From Chimonanthus salicifolius (taxonomy: Eukaryota > Streptophyta > Magnoliopsida > Laurales > Calycanthaceae), in NCBI GenBank assembly GCA_013350335.1, contig CM023535.1, positions 37,136,069-37,200,068 on the forward strand: a stretch of DNA of 64,000 bases, read 5' to 3'. Position 1 is the first letter of the stretch; the number at the start of each line of letters is the position of its first letter. Under the pieces are notes generated by a model. That model had not been told where the DNA came from, ran no database searches, and saw only the letters and a program-made list of their open reading frames with translations. The translations under genes were made by a program, and so were the position numbers. Positions 10,905 to 23,374 of this stretch are shown here, piece by piece.

Positions 10905-13900
10905 GGTTAAGGGTATTAGGGTTTTAGGGTTTAGGGTTTTAGAGTTTTAAGGTTTTTGGATTTGTGGTTTTATGGTTTTAGGGTTTTGGGTTTATGGTTT
11001 TAGGGTTTACGGTTTTAGGGTTTAGGGTTGAGGGTTTAGGATATTAGGGTTAATGGGTTAATGTTTTAGGATTAAGGGTATTAGGGTTTGAGGGTTTTAG
11101 GGTTTAAGGGTTCAGGGTTTTAGGGTTTTAGGGTTTAGAGTTTAGGGTTTTGAGTTTTGGGTTTAGTGTTTAGGGTTTTAGGGTTTTAGGGGTTTAGGGT
11201 TAAGGGTTTAGGGTTTAGGGTTTTAGGGGTTTACGGTTTTTGAGTTTAGGGTTTTATGTTTTTAAGGTTTTAATGGTTTAGGGTTTAGGGTTTAGGGTTT
11301 TAGGGTTTTATGGTTTAAGGTTTCGGGTTTTAGTGTTTAGGGTTTAGGGGTTTTAAGGGTTTACTGTTTTAGGGTTTAGGGTTTTAGGGTTTGATGGGTT
11401 TAGGGTAAAGGGTTTAGGGTTTAAGGTTTAGGGTTTTAGGGGTTTACGGTTTTTGAGTTTAGGGTTTTATGTTTTTAAGGTTTTAAGGGTTTAGGGTTTA
11501 GGGTTTTTGGGTTTTTGGGTTTAAGGTTTAGGGTTTTAGGGTTTTAGGTTTAGGGTTTAGGGGTTTTAAGGGTTTACTATTTTAGGGTTTAGGGTTTAGG
11601 GTTAAAGGTTTAGGGTGTTAGGGTTTTAGGGGTTTAGGGGTTAGGGTTTCTGGGTTTAGGGTTAGGGTTTAGGTTTAGGGTTTAGAGTTTTAGGTTTTAA
11701 GCATTTTAGTAGTTAGGGTTTTGGATATAGGGTTACAGTTTTAGGGTATTAGGGTTTAGGGTTCGGGTTTAGAGTTTAGGATTTAGGGTTTTAGGCTTTA
11801 AGGGTTAAGGGTTTAAGGTTTAGGGTTTGGGTTTTAGGGGTTTAGGGTTTTTGGGTTTAGGGTTTAGGGTTTTGGGTTTAGGGTTTAGGTTAATGGGTTT
11901 AGGGTTTTACGATTTTGGGTTTAGGGTTTAGAGTTTTAGGGTTTTTGGTTTTAGAGTGTTAGGGTTTAGGGTTTAGGGTTTTATGATTTTAAGGATTTTA
12001 GGATTTTCGGTTTTAGGGTTTAGGGTTTAGAGTTTTAAGTTTTTTGCTTTAGAGTTTTAGGGTTTAGGGTTTAGGGTTTTATGATTTTGGGTTTTAGGGT
12101 TTTGGGTTTAGGGTTTAGGATATTAGGGTTTTGGGGTTTACGGTTTAGGGTTTAGGGTTTTAGTATTTTTTGGTTTAGGGTTTTAGGGTTTAGGGTTTAG
12201 GATGTTAGGGTTGGATGGTTAAGGGTGTTAGGGTTTGAGTGTTTTAGGGTTTAGGGTTTTTTGGGTCTTGGGTTTAAAGTTGTAGGGTTTAGGGTTTTAG
12301 GGTTTAGGATTTAGGGTTTAGGGTTAAGTTTTAAGGGTTTAGGGTTTACTGTTTTAGGGTATTAGGGTTTAGGGTTTTTGGTTTTAGGGATTTAGGGTTT
12401 AGGGTTTAGGGTTTAAGGGTTTAGGGTTATACTGTTTTGGATTTAGGGTTTAGGGTTTTAGGGGTTAAGGGTTAGGGATTTATGGTTCAAGGTTTTGGGT
12501 TTTAGGGGTTTCGGGTTTCAGGGTTTAGGTTTAAGGGTTTTGGGGTTTTACGATTTTAGGGTTTTAGGGTTTAGGGTTTAGGGTTTAGAGTTTTAGGGTT
12601 TTTGGTTTTAGGGTTTAGGGTCTAGGGTTTTACGGTTTTTGGGTTTTATGTTTTAGGGTTTAGGGTTTATGGTTTAGGGTTTAGAGTTTTAGGGTTTTTG
12701 GTTTTAGGGTTTATTGTTTTAGGGCTATAGGGTTTTAGGGTTTAGGGTTTTAGGGTTTTAAGGTTTTTTGGGTTTATGGTTTTATGGTTTTAGGGTTTTA
12801 TGGTTTAGGGTTTTAGGGTTTTGGGGTTTAGGGTTTTAGGGTTTACGGTTTTAGGGTTAGGGCTTTAGGGTTGAGGGTTTAGGATATTAGGGTTAGAGGG
12901 TTAAGGGTTATAGGGTTAAGGGTATTATGGTTTGAGGGTTTTACGGTTTTAGGGTTTAGGGTTTTTGGGTCTTGGGTTTAGGGTTTTACGGTTTATGGGT
13001 TTAGGGGTTTAGGGTTTTAGGGTTTAGGGTTTAGGGTATTGGATTTAGGGTTTGGGGTTTTAGGGTTTTGGATTTAGGGTTTAGGGTTTTGGGTTTAGGA
13101 TTTTAGGGTTTTTGGGTTTAGGGTTTTGGGTTTAGGGTGTAGGGTTTAGGATTTAGTGTTTTACGGTTTATGATTTAGGGTTTTGGGTTTTTGTGTTTTA
13201 GGGTTTAGTGTAGGTTTTTAGTTTTAGGGTTTAGGGTTTTAGGGTTTATGGGTTTCAGGGTTTTAGGGTTTTAGCGTTTGAGGGTTTAGGGTATAGGGTT
13301 TTAGGTTTAAGGGTTTAGCGTTTAGGTGTTTTAGGGTTTAGGGTTTTATGGGTTTACGATTTAGGGTTCGGGTTTTAGGCTTTTAGAGTTAAGGGTTTTA
13401 GGGATTAGGGTGGTTTAGGTTTTTAGGGTTTAGGGTTTTTGGGTTTTTTGTTTAGGTTTGGGTTTAGGGTTTAGGGTTTTAGGGTTTTAGGATTTTAGGG
13501 TTTTAGCGTTTGGGGTTTTTGGGTTTTAGGGTTTTTTGTTTGGGGTTTAGGGTTTAGGGTTTGAGGGTTTTACGATTTAAGGTTTCGGATTTTAGGCTTT
13601 TAGGATTTAGGGTTTTGGGTTTGGGGGTTTTAAGGTCATAGGGTTTTAGGGATTAGGGTGGTTTTAGTTTTTTAGGGTTTAGGGTTTTGGGGTTTTTTGT
13701 TTAGGGTTTAGGGTTTAGGGTTTTAGGGTTTTAGGATTTTAGGGTTTTAGCGTTTAGGGTTTTAGGGTTTTAGGGTTTTTTGTTTGGGGTTTAGGGTTTA
13801 GGGTTTGAGGGTTTTACGATTTAAGGTTTCGGGTTTTAGGCTTTTAGGATTTAGGGTTTCGGGTTTGGGGGTTTTAAGGTCATAGGGTTTTAGGGATTAG

Positions 13901-16900
13901 GGTGGTTTTAGTTTTTAGGGTTTAGGGTTTTGGGGTTTTTTGTTTAGGGTTTAGGGTTTAGTGTTTTTGGGTTTAGGGGTAAGGGTTTCGGGTTTTAGGG
14001 TTTTAGAGTTTAAGTTTTTGTGTTTACGATTTTAGGGTTTTAGGGTTTAGGGTTTTAAAGGTTTTGGGTTTTAGGGTTTTAGGGTTTAGGGTTTAGGGTT
14101 TAGAGTTTAGGGTTTTACGGTTTTAGGTTTTAGGGTTTTAGGGTTAGGGTTTAGGGTTCTAAGGTTTTAGGGTTTAGGGTTTAGGGTTTAGGGTTAAAGG
14201 GATTTAGGGTTTTAGTTGTTTAGGGTTTTAGGGTTTTAGGGTTTAGGGTTTATGGTTTAGGCTTTAGGGTTTTGGGTTTAGGGTTTAGCGTTGAGGGTTT
14301 ATGGTTTAGGGCTTTATGGTTTAAGGGCTTTAAGATTACGGGTTTAGTGTTTATGGTTTTAGGGGTTTATGTTTTTGGGTTTATGGTTTAGGGTTTTAGT
14401 GGTTTATGGCTTAGGATTTTGGGTTTTAGAATTTTAGTGTTTTAGGGTTTAGGGTTTTAGGGTTTTATGGTTTTAGGGTTTAGGAATTAGGGTTTTAAGG
14501 GTATAGTGTTTTAGGGTTTAGGGTTTAAGGTTTAGGGTGTTAGGGTTTTAGGAATTTAGGGTTTTAGGGTTTCAAGGTTTAGGGTTTAGGGTTTAGGATT
14601 TAGTGTTTATGGTTTTTGGGTTTAGGGTTTTAGGGGTTTAGGGTGTTTGGGTTTTAAGCACTTAGGGGTTTAGGGTTTAGCGATTAGGGTTTAGGGATTA
14701 GGTTTTAGGGTTTAGGGATTAGGTTTTAGGGTTTAGGGGATTAGGTTTTAGGGTTTTTGGGTTTTAGGGTTTAGGGATTTAGAGTTTTGGTGTTTTAGTG
14801 TTTTACGCTTTGGGGTTTTAGGGTTTTACAGTTTAGATTTAGGTTTTTATGGTTTTCGGGGTTAGGGTTTTTTGGTTTTAGGGTTTGAGGAAGGGTTTAG
14901 GGGTTAGGGTTTAAGGTTTGGTGTTTTGGGGTTAGGTTGTAGAGTTTAGGGTTTAGGGTTTAGGATTTTAGGGTTAAGGGGTTTAAGGTTTTAGGGTTTA
15001 GGATTTACGGCTTTAGGGTTTTATGGTTTTTGGGTTTACAATATTAGGGGATTAGTGTTTTAGGGTTTAGGGTTTAGCGTTTAGGGCTTTAGGGATTTAG
15101 GGTTTTAGGGTTTTGGGTTTTAGGATTTTAGGGTTTTTGGTTTTGGGTTTCAGTGTTAAGCGGTTTAGAGTTTTAGGGTTTTGGGTTTTGGGTTTTGGTT
15201 TAGTGTTTAGGTTTTAGGTTTTATGGTTTTAGGGTTTTAGTGTTTAGGGTTTAGGGTTTGGGGTTAGCGTTTAGTGTTCTAAGGTTTTAGGGTTTAGTGT
15301 AAGTTTTAGGGTTTAGGGTTTTGGGGTTTTAGGGTTTAGGGTTAAGGGATTTAGGGTTTAAGGGTTTAAGGGTTTACGTTTTTTAGGGTTTAGGGTTTTA
15401 GGGTTTTAAAGTTTAGAGTTTAGGGTTTAGGGTTTAGGGTTTAGGGCTTTAGGGTTTTAGGTTTTAGGGTTTTGGGTTTTAGGATTTTAGGGTTTTTGGG
15501 TTTTGGGTTTCAATGTTAAGGGGTTTAGAGTTTTAGGGTTTTGGGTTTTGGTCTAGGGTTTAGTGTTTAGGGTTTAGGGTTTTAGGTTTTACGATTTTAG
15601 GGTTTCAGTGTTTAGGGTTTAGGGTTTGGGGTTAGGGTTTAGGGTTCTAGGGTTTTAGGGTTTACTGTAAGTTTTAGGGTCTTCGGGTTTAGGATTAAGG
15701 GGATTTAGCGTTTGAGGGTTTAAGGGCTTACGTTTTAGGGTTTAGGGTTTTAGGGTTTTAATATTTAGAGTTTAGGCTTAGGGTTTAGGGTTTAATGTTT
15801 AGGGTTTTAGGGGTTTAGGGTTAAGGGTTTAGGGTTTTAGGGGCTTACGGTTTTGGGTTTAGGGTTTTATGTTTTTATGTTTTTAATGGATTAGGGTTTA
15901 GGGCTTCGGGCTTAGGGTTTAGGATTTTAGGGTTTTAGGGTTTAGGATTTTGGGTTTTAGGGTTTAGGGTTTAGGGGTTTTAAGGGTTTACTGTTTAGGG
16001 TTTAAGATTTAGGGTTTAGCGTTTTAGGGTTAAAGGTTTAGAGTGTTAGGGTTTTATGGGTTTAGGGTTTTAGGGTTTCAGGGTTTAGGGTTTAGGGTTT
16101 AGGATTTAGGGTTTATGGTTTTTGGGTTTAGGGTTTTTTGGGGTTTAGGGTGTTAGGGTTTTAGGCGTTTAGGGGTTTTAGGGCTTAGCAGTTTGGGTTT
16201 AGGGTTTAGGGTTTAGGTTTTAGAGTTTAGAGTTTTAGGTTTTTGGCGTTTTAGTAGTTTAGGGTTTTGGATTTAGGTTTACGATTTAAGGTATTAGGGT
16301 TTAGGGTTTTAGGATTTTAGGGTTTAGGGTTTAGGGTTTAGGGTTAAGGATTTAGGGTTTTGGGTTTTAGGGATTTAGGGTTTTTGGGTTTATGGTTTAG
16401 GATTTAGGTTAATGGGTTTAGTGTTTACGTTTTATGGTTTAGGGTAGAGGGTTTAGAGTTTTAGGGTTTTTGGTTTTAGGGTTTTAGGGTTTAAGGCTTA
16501 AGGTTTTAGGGTTTTAAGTGTTATGGTTTTGCGTTTTTAGGGTTTAGAGTTTTAGGGTTTTTGGATTTAGAGTTTTAGCGTTTAGGGTTTAGGGTTTTAG
16601 GGTTTTAGGGTTTAGGGTTTTAGGGTTATAGGGTTTTTGGGTTTATGGTCTTATGGTTTTAGGGTTTTAGGGTTTAGGTTTTGGGGTTTAGGGTTTTAGG
16701 GTTTTACGGTTTACGGTTTTAGGGTTTAGGGTTTAGGATATTAGGGTTGGAGGTTAACGGTTTTAGGGTTAAGAGTACTAGGGGTTTAGGGTTTTTGGGT
16801 CTTGGGTTTAAAGTTTTAGGGTTTATGGGTTTAGGGGTTTAGGGTTTTAGGGTTTTAGGAGTATTAGGCATTAGGTTTTAGGGTTTAGGATTTCGGGTTT

Positions 16901-19900
16901 CGGGTTTTGGATTTAGGGTTAAAGGGATTTAGGGTTTAGGGTTTACGGTTTTAGGGTTTTAGGGTTTTAGAGTTTAAGGGTTTGGGGTTTTAGGGCTTTA
17001 TGGTTTAGGGTTTTAGGGTTTTAGGGTTTACGATTTAGGGGTTTTAAGGATTTACTGTTTTAGGGTTTAGGGTTTTAGGGTTTAAGGTTTAGGGTGTTAG
17101 GGTTTTAGGGTTTTGTGGTTTAGGGTTTTAGTATTTTAGGGTTTAGGGTTTAGGATATTAGGGTTAGAGGGTTAAGAGTATTAGCGTTTGAGGGTTTTAG
17201 GGTTTAAGGGTTTAGGGTTTTAGGTTTTTAGCATTTAGAGTTTTAGGGTTTAGAGTTTAGGGTTTCTATTTTTGGGTTTAGTGTTTAGGGTTTTAGGGTT
17301 TTAGGGGTTTACGGTTAAGCATTTAGGGTTTAAGGTTTTGGGTTTTAGGGGTTTACAGTTTTTTAGTTTAGGGTTTTATGTTTTTAAGGTGTTAATGGTT
17401 TAGGGTTTAGGGTTTTAGGGTTTCAGGGTTTTATGGTTTTGGGTTTAGGGTTTTAAGGTTTAGGGTTTGGGTTTTACGGGTTTTAAGGGTTTACTGCTTT
17501 AGGGTTTAGGATTTAGGGTTTAGGGTTTTAGCGTTAAAGGGTCAGGGTGTTAGGGGTTTAGGGTCTTAGGGTTTCAGGGTTTAGGGTTTAGGGTTTAGGA
17601 TTTAGGGTTTATGGTTTCTGGGTTTAGGGTTTTAGGGGTTTAGGGTGTTGCGGTTTTAGGCGTTTGGGGTTGTAGGGCTTAGCGGTTTGGGTTTAGGGTT
17701 TAGGGTTTAGGGTTTAGGGTTTAGGTTTTAGGGTTTAGAGTTTTAGGTTTTTAGCATTTTAGTAGTTTAGGGTTTTGGATTTAATGTTTACGGTTTTAGA
17801 TTATTAGGGTTTAGGGTTTTCGGTTTTAGGAATTTAGGGTTTAGGGTTTAGGGTTTTAGGGTTTTAAGGTTTAGGCTTTTACGGTTTAGAGTTTAGGGTT
17901 TAGTGTTTTAGGGGTTAAGGGTTAAGGGTTTAAGGTTTTGGGTTTTGGGTTTTAGGGGTTTTGGTTTTTGGATATAGAGTTTAGGGTTTAGGGTTTAGGT
18001 TAATGGGTTTAGGGTTTAAAGTTTTAGGTTTTTTGGTTTTAGGGTTTAGGGTTTAGGGTTTTACGGTTTAAGGTTTACGGTTTTAGGGTTTTACGATTTT
18101 CGAGTTTAGGGTTTAGGGTTTAGAGTTTTATGTTTTTGGTTTTAGAGTTTTAGGGTTTAGGGTTTAGGGTTTTATGGTTTTACAGTTTTTGGGTTTACGG
18201 TTTTAGGGTTTTAAGATTTTTGGGTTTATGGTTTTATGGTTTTAGGGTTTAGGGTTTTAGGGTTTACAGTTTTAGGGTTTAGGGTTTTAGGGTTTAGGAT
18301 ATTAGGGTTAAGGGTTAAGGGTTTAGGATTTTCGATTTTAGGGTTTAGGGTTTAGAGTTTTATGTTTTTGGTTTTAGAGTTTTAGGGTTTAGGGTTTTCG
18401 ATTTTACGGTTTTACGGTTTTACGGTTTTAGGGTTTATGGTTTAGGGTTTTAGGGTTTTGGGGTTGACGCTTTTAGGGTTTACGGTTTTAGGGTTTAAGG
18501 TTTTAGGGTTGAGGATATTAGGGTTAAGGGTTAAGGGTATTAGGGTTTGAGGGTTTTAGGGTTTTAGGGTTTAGGGTTTTAGAGTTTTTGGCTTTTTGGG
18601 TTTGTGGTTCTATGGTTTTAGGGTTTAGGGTTTTAGGGTTTACGGTTTTAGGGTATATGGTTTTAGGGTTGAGGGTTTAGGATATTAGGGTTAGAGGGTT
18701 AAGGGTTTTAGGGTTAAGGGTATTAGGGTTTGAGCGTTTTAGGGTTTAAGGGATTTAGTGTTTAGGGTTTTAGGGTTTTAGGGTTTAGAGTTTAGGGTTT
18801 TGAGTTTTGGGTTTAGTGTTTAGGGTTTTAGGGCTTTAGGCGTTTAGGGTTAAGGGTTTAGGGTTTAAGGTTTAGGGTTTGGGGGGTTTACTGTTTTTGA
18901 GTTTAGGGTTTTATGTTTTTAAGGTTTTAATGGTTTAGGGTTTAGGGTTTTAGGGTTTTAAGGTTTTATGGTTTAAGGTTTAGGGTTTTAGGGTTTTAGG
19001 GTTTAGGGTTTAGGGGTTTTAAGGGTTTACTTTTTAGGGTTTAGGATTTAGGGTTTAGGGTTTTAGGGTTAAAGGTTTAGGGTGTTAGGGTTTTAAGGGT
19101 TTAGGATTTTAGGGTTTCCGGGTTTAGGGTTTAGGGTTTAGCGGTTTAGGGGTTTGGGTTTTACAGATTTAGGGTTTAGGGTTTTAGGGTTTAGGGTTTT
19201 AGGGGTTAAGGGTTAAGGTCTTAGGGTTTAGGCTTTTAGGTTTTAAGGGTTTAGGGTTTAGGGCTAGGTATAAGGGCTTAGGGTTTTACAGTTTTAGGGT
19301 TTAGGGTTTAGGGGTTTTAAGGGTTTAATGTTTTAGGGTTGAGGGTTTTATGGTTTAAGGTTTAGGGTGTTAGGGTTTTAGGGTTTCAGGGTTCAGGGTT
19401 TAGGGTTTAGGGGTTTATGGTTTTAGGGGTTTAGGGTGTTAGGGTATAACAGTTTGGGTTTAGGGTTTAGGGTTTAGGGTTTTAGGTTTTTAGTGTTTTA
19501 GTGGTTTATTGTTTAGGATTTAGGGTTTACAGTTTTGGGGTATTAGGGTCTAGGGTTTTGGGTTTTAGGGATTTAGGGTTTAGGGTTTAGGGTTTTAGGG
19601 TTTAAGCGTTTAGGGCTTTAGGGTTTTAGGGGTTAAGGGTTTTAAAGGTTAAGGGTTAAGGGATTAGGGTTTAGGGTTTTGGGTTTTAGGGGTTTAGGAT
19701 TTAGGGTTTAGGGTTTAGGTTAATGGGTTTAGGGTTTTACGATTTAGGGTTTAGGGTTTAGAGTTTTAGGGTATTTGGTTTTAGGGTTTTAGGGTTTTTG
19801 GTTTTAGGGTTTTAGGGTTTACGGTTTAGGATTTTACGGTCTTAGGGTTTTAGGTTTTAGGGTTTTACGGTTTTAGGGTTTTACGGTTTTAGGGTTTAGG

Positions 19901-20178
19901 GTTTAGGGTTTAGAGTTTTAGGGTTTTTGGTTTTAGAGTTCTAGGGTTTAGGGTTTAGGGTTTGATGGTTTAGGGTATTAGGTTTGATGGTTTCAGGGTT
20001 TTAGGGTTTAGGGTTTAGGGTTTTTGGGTTTTGGGTTTAAGGTTTTAGGGGGTTTAGGGTTTTAGGGTGTTAAGGGTAAGGGTTTTAGGGTTTAGGGTTT
20101 AGGATATTAGGGTTAAAGGGTTAAGGGTTTTAGGGTTTAGGGTTTAGGATATTAGGGTTAGAGGGTTAAGGGTATTAG
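10905..20178 (+). repeat. Degenerate telomere-like tract II
   Basis: Same composition and orientation as tract I, continuing it across the LTR insertion. Segments shared with tract I include the TACGC / TTTTCGGGG / GGTTGTAGGG module near 14785-15060. A local repeat with a period of about 245 bp is visible from GGGATTAGGGTGG at 13401, 13649 and 13893, each followed by a TTTTTTG-type spacer. Phrases such as ATATTAGGGTTAGAGGGTTAAGGG recur many times (12880, 17150, 18690, 20150). No coding potential. Confidence 0.95.
13401..13960 (+). repeat. Local tandem repeat, about 245-bp period, in telomere-like DNA
   Basis: The marker GGGATTAGGGTGG starts at 13401, 13649 and 13893 (spacings 248 and 244). 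Each is followed by similar TTTAGGGTTT...GGGTTTTTTGTTTAGGG text, and between the markers GTTTTACGATTTAAGGTTTCGG appears twice (about 13570 and 13811). It is read as a higher-order unit of diverged heptamers. Confidence 0.75.
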
Positions 20179-21587
20179 TGTAACGCCCGCCCTTTTTCAC
20201 CGAAAATTAGAGTCTATTTTTTTTTTTTTAATTAAGAGGTGACAAAGGGCACGAACGTCACGACACGAGTTAAGTCCGAACTTATAAAGCTCGGCCCTTA
20301 ACTGGCCAACCCTACAGGTGCGTGGAACGGAGTCCACGGAGAATGGTTCACCCATAGAAGTAAGCTCGAGGAATAATACATTAAATGCGGAATGATAATA
20401 GATACTATCCTACCAATTTTTCTAGATAGCAGGGAAGATTTCATCGTTTAATTACCATAATGCCATAATATCATATGTCTACAATAAAATCCAAAACATA
20501 GCAATAAGTCTAAAGTATTACATTTCCAATAAGCTAGGCTACTGAAATACATTTTCTAAAATAAACTTAAATAAAGTAAATAGTCCGCCTCCCCAAGCTC
20601 CTAAGCTTGGCTCCCGTCTCGTCCTTCTACTCCGGTATTTCCTGCGTCATCAGCTAGGGTAGAAGTAGGGCGTTAGACCACGGGCCCAGTAGGACTCCGA
20701 GTAGGGCTAGCACATGGATTAGTGATAACAAGCATACCGATGATATTATAGTGAAAACTGATAGACAAGCATGCCATGGGTGTCTGTGTTATGAATCCCA
20801 CCCATCATCCCCACCATCATGGTGTCATATCCCCTTGACGGAAAAACCTCGTCAAGATATATCCAATCATAAAATATCCCCCTTGACGGCAAAGCCTCGT
20901 CAAGGTGTCCCCATGCCTGTTCTCGGTCGCCCCGACGGATCATGGACTCCGGTTATATCCTATCAGGCTATCCCCATGCCTGTTCTCGGTCGCCCGGCGG
21001 AGCATGGACTCCGGTTCCTTTATATTCCCGCCCATGCCATGCATGAGATGTAATGCATTATGCTATGTAATATGTATAATCCATAGTCATAATATAGAAT
21101 TCATAACTTGGCATATAATTCATAATCTTGCATTATGCCATATAAGATACATAAACCATGATCTTAAAATTCATCATATAATAAACCATAAAATTCCCAA
21201 AATAAATCAAAGAAACCATCACACAATCCACGGCTTACAAAAGGGTAGGAATCCTACTGAATACCGACTCGCGTTCTTCTTTTTCGTTTTCGTCCGATAA
21301 TCCGGCTACCGACACGCGTACCGCTCGCGATATCCAATACCTTATTACACACAAATAATCAGTCCATATTTTAACTATTTCTAAGCCCATTTATCAGTTC
21401 CAAGTCCATATGAAAAATCGGTCATTATTTAGGTTTTGTGGGTCCCATTTAATCCATTACATATTTTAATTACACGAGTCTAGCGATCAGCCTCCTAGGC
21501 TTTATTTAACCGTACATAAACTTATTACTTAGTGCCCCTAAATCCATGGTCCTCTCCCATGGAGTTCTTGAACTTGGCCATTAATTA
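20179..21587 (-). mobile_element. Truncated LTR related to the solo LTR, inverted
   Basis: Starts TGTAACGCCCGCC, the reverse complement of the solo LTR 3' end at 10899. It runs collinearly, in reverse, to a point matching about 9635 of that LTR: the shared GATATCGCGAGCGGTACGCG element is at 9776-9795 and, inverted, near 21315-21334. About 1.4 kb of the 3' part is kept and roughly 1.86 kb of the 5' part is missing. The break abuts telomere-like DNA at 21588. Compared with the intact copy it carries small internal duplications: a 63-bp unit at 20909 and 20972 (CCCCATGCCTGTTCTCGG), and a hairpin CTTGACGG...CGTCAAG at 20834 and 20882 (48-bp spacing). The preceding ATTAG (20174-20178) may be one arm of a target duplication. 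The ORFs at 20746-21300 lie in this LTR and are not believed to be genes. Confidence 0.85.
20909..21025. repeat. 63-bp tandem duplication inside the truncated LTR
   Basis: CCCCATGCCTGTTCTCGGTC starts at 20909 and again at 20972, and both units run through CATGGACTCCGGTT. The solo LTR has one matching unit (10140-10190 in the other orientation). Confidence 0.8.
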
Positions 21588-22040
21588 CGGGTTTTTGGGT
21601 TTAGGGTTTAGAGTTTAGGGCTTATGGTTTCAGGTTTTTAGGGTTTTTGGGTTTAGGGTTTAGGGTTTATGGTTTTAAGATTTTAGGGTTTAGGGTTTAG
21701 GGTTTTAGGGTTTAGGGCTTAGATGTTTAGGGTTTTAAGGTTTAGGGTTTTAGGGTTTAGGATTTTTGGGTTTAGGGTTTAGGGTTGGGTTCTAGGGTTT
21801 AGGGTTTTGGGTCTTAGGATTTTAGGGTTTAGGGTTTATTGTTTTAGGGGTTTAGGATTTTAGGGTATAGGTTTAGGGTTTTAGGGTTTTATGGTTTTAG
21901 ATTTTAGATGTTTAGGGTTTTAGGGTTTAGGGTTTAGGGTTTTAGAGTTATAGGGTTTTTGGCTTTTTGGCTTTAGGGTTTCGGGTTTAGGGTTTAGGGT
22001 TTTTGCGTTTTAGTGTTTTAGCGGTTTAGGGTTTAGGGAG
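21588..22040 (+). repeat. Degenerate telomere-like tract III
   Basis: Heptamer variants, G-rich on +. The passage GGGTTGGGTTCTAGGGTTT (about 21783) and the end GGGTTTTTGGCTTTTTGGC...TTTAGGGAGGACA match the end of tract IV (34050-34690). This stretch is therefore part of the same segmental duplication that includes the minisatellite. Confidence 0.9.
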
Positions 22041-22527
22041 GACAGGTGGACAAACTGAATGAATTGGAAAAAGTGGACAAATTTGTCAAAATGGACAAAC
22101 ATGACAAAGTGGACAAACTGTACCGTAGACGAACTGGAAAAACTACTCAAACTGGATGAACAGGACAAATTGGCCCAACTGAACAAAGTGGACAAACTGG
22201 AAAAACTAGTTGAACTGAACGAACTGAACAAAGTGGACAAACTGTCACTGTGGACAAGCAGGACAAAGTTGATGAATTATGCAAAGTGGACAAACTGGAA
22301 AAACTAGTCAAAATGTACCAAGAGGACAAACTGTACTAACTGAACAAAGTGGACATACTGGAGTGGACAAATTAGATAAACTGGACAAATTGGACAAACT
22401 GGACGAACTGGACGAACTTGACAAACTAGACAAACTACACGAATAGGACAAAGTGGACAAATTGAACGAATTGGAATAAGTGGACAAATTTGTCAAAGTA
22501 GACAAACAGGATGAAAACAACAACAAC
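22041..22527. repeat. 9-bp minisatellite array A (TGGACAAAC family)
   Basis: Repeats of nine bases, TGGACAAAC with variants such as TGGACAAAG, TGGAAAAAC and TAGTCAAAC. The array begins abruptly after TTTAGGGAGG and ends in AACAACAACAACAAC at the viral junction. Because nine is a multiple of three and no common unit has a stop, several frames on both strands look open (Lys-Val-Asp-Lys-Leu on +, Ser/Leu-rich on -). Its roughly 500 bp match the first 500 bp of array B unit by unit, so the two arrays are duplicates of each other. Confidence 0.9.
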
Positions 22528-22556
22528 AACAGGATCAATAATGGCAAGAATCATCT

Positions 22557-23374
22557 CAAATTTCAAAGCTTATTTTTCAATAATTCTTTTGCGTTAGCAA
22601 AATTTTTACGAAATAATTCGGCTAACCGAGATTCCTTTTCGACTCTTTTTCTTTTCCTTTTGCTGAAGAATACCAAAACTTTCCACCACGGAGATAATCT
22701 GTAACTGAGCCATCGGGATTAACATGAGAGTCAGGGTCCCATCGAGGATGGAGATCTTCAAGGGCACAACTTCATCATCAAGATTTTCTTCTGGATCATG
22801 ATTACTATCCCAATCATGATCACCAACTTTTTTCTTTGGGAGATACTCTTCTAAAATTTGTTTAATCTTTTCTTCAAAATTGACGAAGTCAACAGACATG
22901 TCCATTGGCTCAGGAGATTTTTCTCGAGCAATTTCTTTGGCAATCATTTTGGCCAAGAGATCCCCCATGACCATTTCATTCTCAAAAGGCTTTTCTTCAG
23001 GAAGAGGAATTTCTTCTTTAACAGGAGGAGAGATTTGATTCAGAATTCTCTCATAAGTATCATTTTCAATCTTAGGCCACCACTTTTGGTAAAAAGTCTG
23101 ATAAAGAGATGGTAAACCATATAAGTCTTTTTTTACTTCAAACTTCCATTAGAAAATATAAGGGATATGAAATTTAGCAAAGAAGCGAAGCATATTGATG
23201 GCTTCACATGGAACCTTTTCTTCAACTTGAGAAAACTTAATAAACAAATAACGAAAATTATCAGGAAGGATTTTCTGAGAAGCACCAAAATATGACCACC
23301 AAGTGAAGAGAAACCAAGATGGGAAATTACGATGAATAGGAGTGACATCAGGGCTTTCTTCTAATTTTTCTTCT
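22557..23374 (-). pseudogene. Endogenous pararetrovirus ORF2 remnant (C-terminal part)
   Basis: Homologous to ORF2 of the longer copy at 41507-42350. The conserved block comes first, rich in Trp, Phe and Tyr and containing WWSYFGAS; the Glu/Lys-rich tail with REKSPEPMDMSV and a coiled-coil-like EEKIKQILEEYLPKKK follows. The tail is split over more than one frame (a 122-codon open stretch at 22974-22606). The 5' end is missing: ORF2 is joined directly to a movement-protein fragment at about 23370. Function of this protein is unknown. It is a broken fragment in which no full ORF remains. Confidence 0.7.

Noticed and set aside
20746..21300. Proline- and histidine-rich ORFs in the truncated LTR
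   Set aside because: They arise from the doubled 63-bp unit and are not shared as frames with the intact LTR.
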